A stretch of 64,000 bases of DNA. Origin: Fastidiosipila sp964627125 (lineage in GTDB: Bacteria > Bacillota > Clostridia > Saccharofermentanales > Fastidiosipilaceae). The stretch covers positions 30,868 through 94,867 of the forward strand of contig CAZVJQ010000001.1 in NCBI GenBank assembly GCA_964627125.1, given 5' to 3'. The notes beneath the pieces are model-generated. The model worked only from the letters and a program-made list of their open reading frames with translations, did not search any database and was not told the origin of the DNA. The position numbers were made by a program, and so were the translations under genes. Positions 58,820 to 64,000 of the stretch are shown here, one piece after another (within the stretch, counting starts at the first letter, position 1; every line of letters starts with the position of its first letter).

Positions 58820-60502
58820 TTACCAACGTATTAAAGTATGGTATTCAGTACCGTCATGTTTAAAGTAAAAAATATCAAGCCAATTAGCATAATTATTATG
58901 TAAAGAAAATACCCATGAATCTGTAATTGCCACATCTGATGAGAAGTGAGATGCCAGTACAAATCTATTATCTCCATTTGTATCGATTCTATTAGCAGTC
59001 CAGTTCACAAAATATAAAACATTGTCGTGGTAATTTAAGTAATCTGCTAACTCTGAGGCTATTAATGTCTCTGTATTATTAGCAGTATCATATTTATAGA
59101 TGTGTCCACCACTATCCATATCTAAATAATATAGTGTTGAAAATTCATCTATATTTAAATCTTTGAAATTACCATCAATAAGAATCTCTGCTTCACCTGA
59201 AATTCCACCCTTATCGTGAGCTTGTCTGTAGATTCCTCTATTATTTGATTCAATGAAGTAGAAATATTCATTATCTAAAACAAATTGATAGGCTTGTAAG
59301 CTTGATAATTCTTCATATCCAGTACCATCTATATTAATTTTACTGATTAACATATTATCGCCATTGATGAAGAAAACTGTATCCCCAAAAACTATAGGAT
59401 CTATAACAGTCGATTCAACCCATAAGACCTCATAGCCAGTACCATCAGCATTAATCTTACTTAGAGAGCTATTATTGTCAACATCTACGAAATAAAGAAT
59501 AGAATCCACAACATTCAACCCTTGGACATGCTGCTCATATACAGGAGTTGCTGCATCTAAATCATCAGTAGGTGCTCTATATAGTTGATAGAAATTTGGA
59601 GTTATATAGTAAATGGTATTTGCTTCTTGAGCTGCTAATGAGTGGTATCTAACATTTCCAAAATTATTACCAACTACATTTTTTTCAAGTTCAGGTAACT
59701 CTTCACCCAATAGCAGTAGATTTTCTCTCAAATCCCAGAGCTCATCAATTCTTAGATTTGCTGCATAAAGTAAGTAGAGCTGTTGCTTCAACTCTAATTG
59801 TTCATGATCTAGCTCTAGACTGTCTTCTAATAAAGAAATTAAGTTTTCAATATCTCCATTACTTTCGTAAATAGCAGCGATTTCATTGATTTTAGGAGCA
59901 TCTAAACCTTCAATTCCTGATTCAAATAGTCTTATAACTTCTTCTTTATTATCTGCTTGTAAATTAATATTTAAAGCTAAAGTTTTTATATCATTATTTT
60001 CCGGGAATTTTACAAGAGCTGTGTCAACTAAACCAGATGCTTGCTGATAATATTCAATCTCCATAAGACCAGAAATTAATTCTATATATTCATCTTCAGT
60101 TGGTTCATACTCTGAATTTTGACTAATTAAGCTATGAGCTAGAGGGTAATCACCAGCTTCAAAAGCATAAGCATATAAGTGCTCTTTATATGCATCCTTG
60201 CTCTCTTCCGTGCTTGCTAATTCATCAAGATATTTTTTTGCTAAATCATAATCTTCTTGCGCTAAACCAGATTGTACTAAACCATATTTAGCTTCAAGAT
60301 TATCTTCTTCTAGTTCTAGGGTATATTCAAAAAGTGATGCAGCGGCAGAATAATTTTCGCTCTCCAAATACATTTGAGCTTCTTCTAAAATCTCACTAGC
60401 TCTAAAACTGTCACTATTAAAGTAAACAATAGCAACAGTGGCAGCAATAATTATTACTACCAATAGCGATAATATTATTCTTCTTATTCTTCCACTCTTC
60501 AT
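58820..60502 (-). CDS. Membrane-anchored TPR protein with DUF5050 beta-propeller
   Basis: 560 aa. N-terminal basic stretch then one membrane helix (about 8-28). Residues about 35-270 are TPR-like helical repeats (AQMYLESENYSAAASLFEYTLELEEDNLEAKYGLV and following). Residues 290-560 form a DUF5050-like propeller, seen as repeated blades with INADGTGYEVLW, INIDGTGYEELS and DTNGDNRFVL. Likely extracytoplasmic and sensing or scaffolding; the function of DUF5050 is unknown. AGGGAAAAG ribosome site; upstream of the HAD gene. Confidence 0.75.
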   Translation of the reverse strand: MKSGRIRRIILSLLVVIIIAATVAIVYFNSDSFRASEILEEAQMYLESENYSAAASLFEYTLELEEDNLEAKYGLVQSGLAQEDYDLAKKYLDELASTEESKDAYKEHLYAYAFEAGDYPLAHSLISQNSEYEPTEDEYIELISGLMEIEYYQQASGLVDTALVKFPENNDIKTLALNINLQADNKEEVIRLFESGIEGLDAPKINEIAAIYESNGDIENLISLLEDSLELDHEQLELKQQLYLLYAANLRIDELWDLRENLLLLGEELPELEKNVVGNNFGNVRYHSLAAQEANTIYYITPNFYQLYRAPTDDLDAATPVYEQHVQGLNVVDSILYFVDVDNNSSLSKINADGTGYEVLWVESTVIDPIVFGDTVFFINGDNMLISKINIDGTGYEELSSLQAYQFVLDNEYFYFIESNNRGIYRQAHDKGGISGEAEILIDGNFKDLNIDEFSTLYYLDMDSGGHIYKYDTANNTETLIASELADYLNYHDNVLYFVNWTANRIDTNGDNRFVLASHFSSDVAITDSWVFSLHNNYANWLDIFYFKHDGTEYHTLIRW

Positions 60503-60595
60503 TCTTTTCCCTATTTAAATAACTAATGTATCTAAAGATTTTTCTCTAAATCTAATAATACAAAACTAAGATTAAACTATGGTTATAGTCTAAAT

Positions 60596-61003
60596 TTAAT
60601 TTCTTACATTCTCTTCTAAAAGTACGAAATTATAGGCAAAATTTGTTCTATTGCTAATATTTATCTGATACTGATTACCCTCTACTGGTTCATCTTCAAA
60701 TACGCTAAATCTAAATGATTCACCTTCCTGAGTCTCTACTTTACCTGTTCTAGATACTGAATCAACATAGACATATCTGATTTCAGTTGTACCTGCTGCT
60801 AAATCTAGTGCATCTAAACCGAATGGGACAGTAAAGAAAATTACAAATAATACTATTAATGAGCTGGCTAAGGTCGGAATAAAATACTGCCAAACTTTCT
60901 TACAGTTCTCAGGCTTAAATTTTCTAAGAACAGACAAATACAAGAAAAATGCCAAAATGGTAAGTAAAAATATTATCAATGTAATAATCATAAAGGTTCT
61001 CAT
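60596..61003 (-). CDS. Hypothetical membrane protein downstream of ligA
   Basis: 135 aa: two membrane helices (about 3-25 and 41-61) and an extracytoplasmic C-terminal beta-rich portion (TEIRYVYVDSVSRTGKVETQEGESFRFSVFE). No recognised family. 9 bases after ligA, so co-transcribed. Confidence 0.6.
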   Translation of the reverse strand: MRTFMIITLIIFLLTILAFFLYLSVLRKFKPENCKKVWQYFIPTLASSLIVLFVIFFTVPFGLDALDLAAGTTEIRYVYVDSVSRTGKVETQEGESFRFSVFEDEPVEGNQYQINISNRTNFAYNFVLLEENVRN

Positions 61004-61012
61004 TTACTCTAC

Positions 61013-63061
61013 CTATAAACTTTCTCTGAAACTCTCAGGATTTGCTATTGCCTCTTTAAATTCACTTTCATTAATAACTCTTAGTCCTAAGGAATTTGCA
61101 TTCGTCAATTTAGAACCTGCATTTTCTCCTACTACTAAGAAATCTACATTCTTAGATACTGCAGAATTAACCTTTGCTCCTAAGCCTTCAACAATTTCTT
61201 TAGCTTCATTTCTAGTGTAATCTTGTAATGTACCAGTAACTACTATCTTCAAGTCATCCCATGGTTTTTCGCTTACAGTTTCATTTGGATCAATAAAAAT
61301 ATTAGAGTTAAAGTTCACACCATAATTGTCTAATTCATTAATTAAATTAATATTGTGTTCAAGTCTAAAGAATCTATAAATAGACTCTGCTGATACTTGC
61401 CCTATACCATCTATGTTATTTAGAGTCTCAATATCCATGTCCATTAATTCATATAGATTTTGAACCTTAGTTGCTAGTAATCTAGAAGCTGTAGTTCCAA
61501 TGAATCTAATTCCAAATCCATTGATTAATCTTTCTAGTGAATTAGTTTTACTATCTTCTATTGCTTGAAGTAGTTTATCTATACTTCTATCACCAAACCC
61601 TGGCAAATTAATTAATTCTTCTCTATGAGATTTTAAATTGTATATTTCACTTATGCTGTTTATGTAATTTAAATCTGAGAATAGTTTTACATTTCTCTCA
61701 CCTAAACCTGCAATATCCATACAGTTTCTGGAAGCAAAATGTTCAATGCTTCTTTGAACCTGTGCTGGACAATTTGGATTAGTACAGTATGTACCAGCTG
61801 AATCCTCCCAACGTATTGCATCAGAACCACAGATCGGACATGTATCGGGCATGACAAAAGCTTCTGACTCTTCAGGTCTTTCAGATAAAACTACTTCAAT
61901 AATTTCTGGGATAATATCCCCTGCCTTCTGTATCAAGACAGTGTCATTTACCCTAATATCCTTATCTTTTACATAATCCTCATTATGTAAACTAGCCTTA
62001 GCAACAGTAGAACCATCAATTAAGACAGGTACTACTTCAGCTAATGGTGTTAATTTCCCTGTACGACCTACTTGTATAGCAATATTTTTAACTACTGTAG
62101 ATGCTACCTCAGGTGGATATTTATATGCAGCTGCCCACCTAGGATATTTGCTAGTTGACCCTAGTCTCACTCTATCCGATATAGAGTTTAGTTTAACAAC
62201 AGCACCATCAATACCATATTCAAGTGTTGGCCGTCTCTCATATATGTCTTGGATACTATCCATTAACTCATTTACATCACTTGTAGCTTCATAAGCTCCA
62301 ATAACAGGGAAATTATTTCTTCTTAAGAAATCTAAACTCTCCTGATGTGAATTAAATTCTATACCCTCAACCAATTGAACATTAAAACAAAATAGCGACA
62401 AATCTCTACTTTCAGTTACTTTTGCATCTAACTGACGTAAAGATCCTGCTGCTGCATTTCTTGGATTAGCAAATAATCTCTTGCCTTCCTCTTCTTGCCT
62501 CTCGTTAAGAGCGATAAAACTAGATTTAGGCATATATACTTCTGCTCTAACAATTAATCTGCTAGGTTTATCAACAGGCATAGTGTGTGGAATGGACTTA
62601 ATGGTCATTAGATTTTGAGTTACATCTTCTCCTATAGTACCATCGCCTCTTGTAGAGCCTTGCCAAAATACTCCATCTCTATACTCTAAAGAAATAGATA
62701 AGCCATCAATTTTTTCTTCTACTATCCACTCGGCCTCATAGCCTAAATCCCTATTTGTCTTCTTCAAGAAGTAGTCTAAGTCTTCAAGTGAGAATACATC
62801 TTGTAAACTCTCCATCTTGACTTCATGTCCTACTTTTGAAAATACTTCAGATGCACTTCCTCCAACTATTTGGCTCGGTGAGTCGTCCTCAACCCATTCA
62901 GGGTTTAAGGCTTCAATTTGCTCAAGCTCTGTTAATAAAGAATCATAGTCAGAATCGCTTATTAGAGGACTATCTTCGTCATAATAAGCGATATTATATT
63001 CTTTTAATTTACTCTTTAATTCAAGATAATAGGAGTAATCTGCATCAAAGGATTTAGCCAT
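61013..63061 (-). CDS. ligA: NAD-dependent DNA ligase
   Basis: 682 aa, full length. Adenylation lysine in VEEKIDGLSISLEY, NAD-domain N-terminus YYDEDSPLISDSDYD, Cys4 zinc finger (CPICGSDAIRW then CTNPNCPAQ), HhH repeats (LPGFGDRSIDKLL and INGFGIRFIGTTASR) and a C-terminal BRCT domain (VVTGTLQDYTRNEAKEIVEGLG). Seals nicks in replication. Starts at ATG 63061, sharing a base with the ydbC stop (TAATG), so translation is coupled. Confidence 0.97.
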   Translation of the reverse strand: MAKSFDADYSYYLELKSKLKEYNIAYYDEDSPLISDSDYDSLLTELEQIEALNPEWVEDDSPSQIVGGSASEVFSKVGHEVKMESLQDVFSLEDLDYFLKKTNRDLGYEAEWIVEEKIDGLSISLEYRDGVFWQGSTRGDGTIGEDVTQNLMTIKSIPHTMPVDKPSRLIVRAEVYMPKSSFIALNERQEEEGKRLFANPRNAAAGSLRQLDAKVTESRDLSLFCFNVQLVEGIEFNSHQESLDFLRRNNFPVIGAYEATSDVNELMDSIQDIYERRPTLEYGIDGAVVKLNSISDRVRLGSTSKYPRWAAAYKYPPEVASTVVKNIAIQVGRTGKLTPLAEVVPVLIDGSTVAKASLHNEDYVKDKDIRVNDTVLIQKAGDIIPEIIEVVLSERPEESEAFVMPDTCPICGSDAIRWEDSAGTYCTNPNCPAQVQRSIEHFASRNCMDIAGLGERNVKLFSDLNYINSISEIYNLKSHREELINLPGFGDRSIDKLLQAIEDSKTNSLERLINGFGIRFIGTTASRLLATKVQNLYELMDMDIETLNNIDGIGQVSAESIYRFFRLEHNINLINELDNYGVNFNSNIFIDPNETVSEKPWDDLKIVVTGTLQDYTRNEAKEIVEGLGAKVNSAVSKNVDFLVVGENAGSKLTNANSLGLRVINESEFKEAIANPESFRESL

Positions 63062-63312
63062 TAGATTTCGCCGACCTCTTCATATGGATCTAACTCGTCT
63101 AGAATTTCTTTTAATAAAGATACTTCTTCAGCATTTAAAGATACACCTTTACCCATACGTGTATGGTCTGCATTCCAGTCTCTTATATCTATTTTAGGAT
63201 TTGCATCATTCCAGCTAACAACATTAACTTCTCTGTTCCAGCCAGATCTTCCGCTTGAAATAACCCCTAAATTCTTCTTAACTTCAAATTTAAATTCTTT
63301 TTTCTCTGCCAT
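63061..63312 (-). CDS. ydbC: YdbC-like PC4-fold single-stranded DNA-binding protein
   Basis: 83 aa. KFEVKKNLGVISSGRSGWNREVNVVSWNDANPKIDIRDWNADHTRMGKGVSL matches the PC4/YdbC beta-sheet, including the WN and DIRDW core. In Lactococcus the homologue binds ssDNA. Its overlap with ligA supports a role in DNA metabolism. AAGGGAAG ribosome site. Confidence 0.85.
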   Translation of the reverse strand: MAEKKEFKFEVKKNLGVISSGRSGWNREVNVVSWNDANPKIDIRDWNADHTRMGKGVSLNAEEVSLLKEILDELDPYEEVGEI

Positions 63313-63468
63313 GTTCTTCTTCCCTTCTCTTTAATTACATGAAATTATACCATTTAAAACAACTACACTTAAAAACATAGATTAAGTTTATTAAAAACTA
63401 TGATAAGTATTTTAGTATTTATATAAATATTGTGTGATTTATACAGTGGGTACGCTTCTCCAAAAAAT

Positions 63469-63501
63469 AAAGGTCCTAGCATTTTTAACACTAGAACCTT
63501 T
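63469..63501 (-). terminator. Terminator of kdgK
   Basis: On the minus strand AAAGGTTCTAGTG pairs with GCTAGGACCTTT (one G-T or mismatch), 8-base loop, then ATTTTTTG. Lies 24 bases after the stop. Confidence 0.75.
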
Positions 63502-63524
63502 AAAATTTCATTTATAAATTAATA

Positions 63525-64000
63525 TTATCTTTGAACTCTACCTGAACCATCACCAGCAACTAGTTTTTCAACTTCTGCTCTTGAAGCATGGTTGAAGTCA
63601 CCCTTAACTGTGTGCTTAATTGCTGAGGCTGCTACACCAAACTCTAGTGCATCTTGAGGTGATTTACCATCTAATAGACCTGTAATAACACCTGCTGCGA
63701 ATGAGTCACCACCACCAACTCTATCTACAATATGTAATTCATATTCTTTAGAGTGGTAGAATGTTTCACCATCTGAAATTGCTGCTGACCAGCCATTGTT
63801 TGTTGCTGAGTGAGATACACGTAATGAGGAAACTACATATTTGAATCCAAATTCTTCTATCATTTGTTTGAAGATTTCTTCATATGCTGCAGCTTCAACA
63901 TGTCCACTCTCAACGTTTAAGCCCTTAGGAGTAAAACCTAAAGATAGAGATGCATCTTCTTCATTTCCGATACAAACATCAACATATTGCATTAAGTCAC
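63525..64000 (-). CDS. kdgK: PfkB-family sugar kinase, probably 2-dehydro-3-deoxygluconokinase; 5' part beyond the window
   Basis: The visible C-terminal ~158 residues continue upstream past 64000 (codons Asp-Leu precede Met). The signature VDVCIGNEEDASLSLGF is typical of KdgK, and the second PfkB motif with the catalytic Asp is DRVGGGDSFAAGVITGLL. Phosphorylates KDG taken up by KdgT (46700). The tail ends GDGSGRVQR. RBS and start are not visible. Confidence 0.88.
   Translation of the reverse strand, partial: DLMQYVDVCIGNEEDASLSLGFTPKGLNVESGHVEAAAYEEIFKQMIEEFGFKYVVSSLRVSHSATNNGWSAAISDGETFYHSKEYELHIVDRVGGGDSFAAGVITGLLDGKSPQDALEFGVAASAIKHTVKGDFNHASRAEVEKLVAGDGSGRVQR

Overview
The window is AT-rich, densely packed bacterial DNA of the low-GC Gram-positive (Bacillota/Firmicutes) type. 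AGGAGG-like ribosome sites are strong, TTG and GTG starts are common, and genes sit in tight co-directional operons closed by hairpin/U-tract terminators. The gene set is a complete mevalonate arm, the paired GlgC/GlgD of clostridial glycogen operons, a fused AccD-AccA, DUF6062, Smr, YqeY-RpsU, and 2-keto-3-deoxygluconate uptake and phosphorylation. This fits an anaerobic, host-associated Clostridia-like organism, but I cannot name the genus. A run of exactly 100 N flanked by a 55-bp duplicate shows it is an assembled scaffold, probably from short reads.

Layout. 1-4.1 kb: argS, a ligand-stripped M3 peptidase homologue and an rRNA methyltransferase (minus strand). 4.6-10.8 kb: glgB-glgC-glgD-glgA (minus). 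11-12.7 kb: an acidic orphan, tRNA-Pro with possible attachment-site remnants, and a rubrerythrin-like protein. 12.9-17.2 kb: mvk-mvaD-pmk-fni (plus). 17.3-24.7 kb: nitroreductase, CBM9-like protein, PepV, DUF1461 protein, SuhB, Apt, BirA, a CBS protein and an Smr protein. 24.9-30 kb: yebC with an overlapping ATPase/DUF6062/orphan cluster, then prfC. 30-34.2 kb: YxjG-like methyltransferase, a kinase-fold protein and a zinc-type ABC transporter with a Fur-family regulator. 34.3-41.7 kb: fatty-acid synthesis (accDA, accC, fabZ, accB, fabF, fabG minus; fabD plus). 41.7-46 kb: a ZorA-like membrane/coiled-coil protein overlapping a large orphan, then a GNAT. 46-51 kb: MTA/SAH nucleosidase, KdgT, a tiny membrane protein, DJ-1/PfpI, prolyl oligopeptidase and tRNA-Ser. 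51-56 kb: TrmL, DUF3307-SatD with an operator array, YqeY, S21, TrpS and tRNA-Ser. 56-64 kb: HU, a Spo0A-C-like regulator, HAD phosphatase, TPR/DUF5050 protein, LigA, YdbC and partial KdgK.

Most genes are housekeeping: fatty-acid initiation and elongation, isoprenoid precursors, glycogen, translation, and metal homeostasis. BirA would biotinylate AccB. KdgT and KdgK would import and phosphorylate 2-keto-3-deoxygluconate.

The main points for a second look are these. (i) satD-DUF3307 is preceded by inverted repeats whose left arms recur every 28 bp. SatD carries cyclase-like Asp motifs plus a helix-turn-helix, and DUF3307 is a His/Asp-rich membrane protein. (ii) An overlapping gene pair resembles the ZorA-type channel of Zorya defence with a large soluble partner, but lacks ZorB and ZorD. 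(iii) Three enzyme homologues (M3 peptidase, GlgB, rubrerythrin) keep their fold signatures but have lost catalytic or metal-binding residues. (iv) FabT-like and zinc-transporter operators are visible. No CRISPR array, insertion sequence or prophage was seen.
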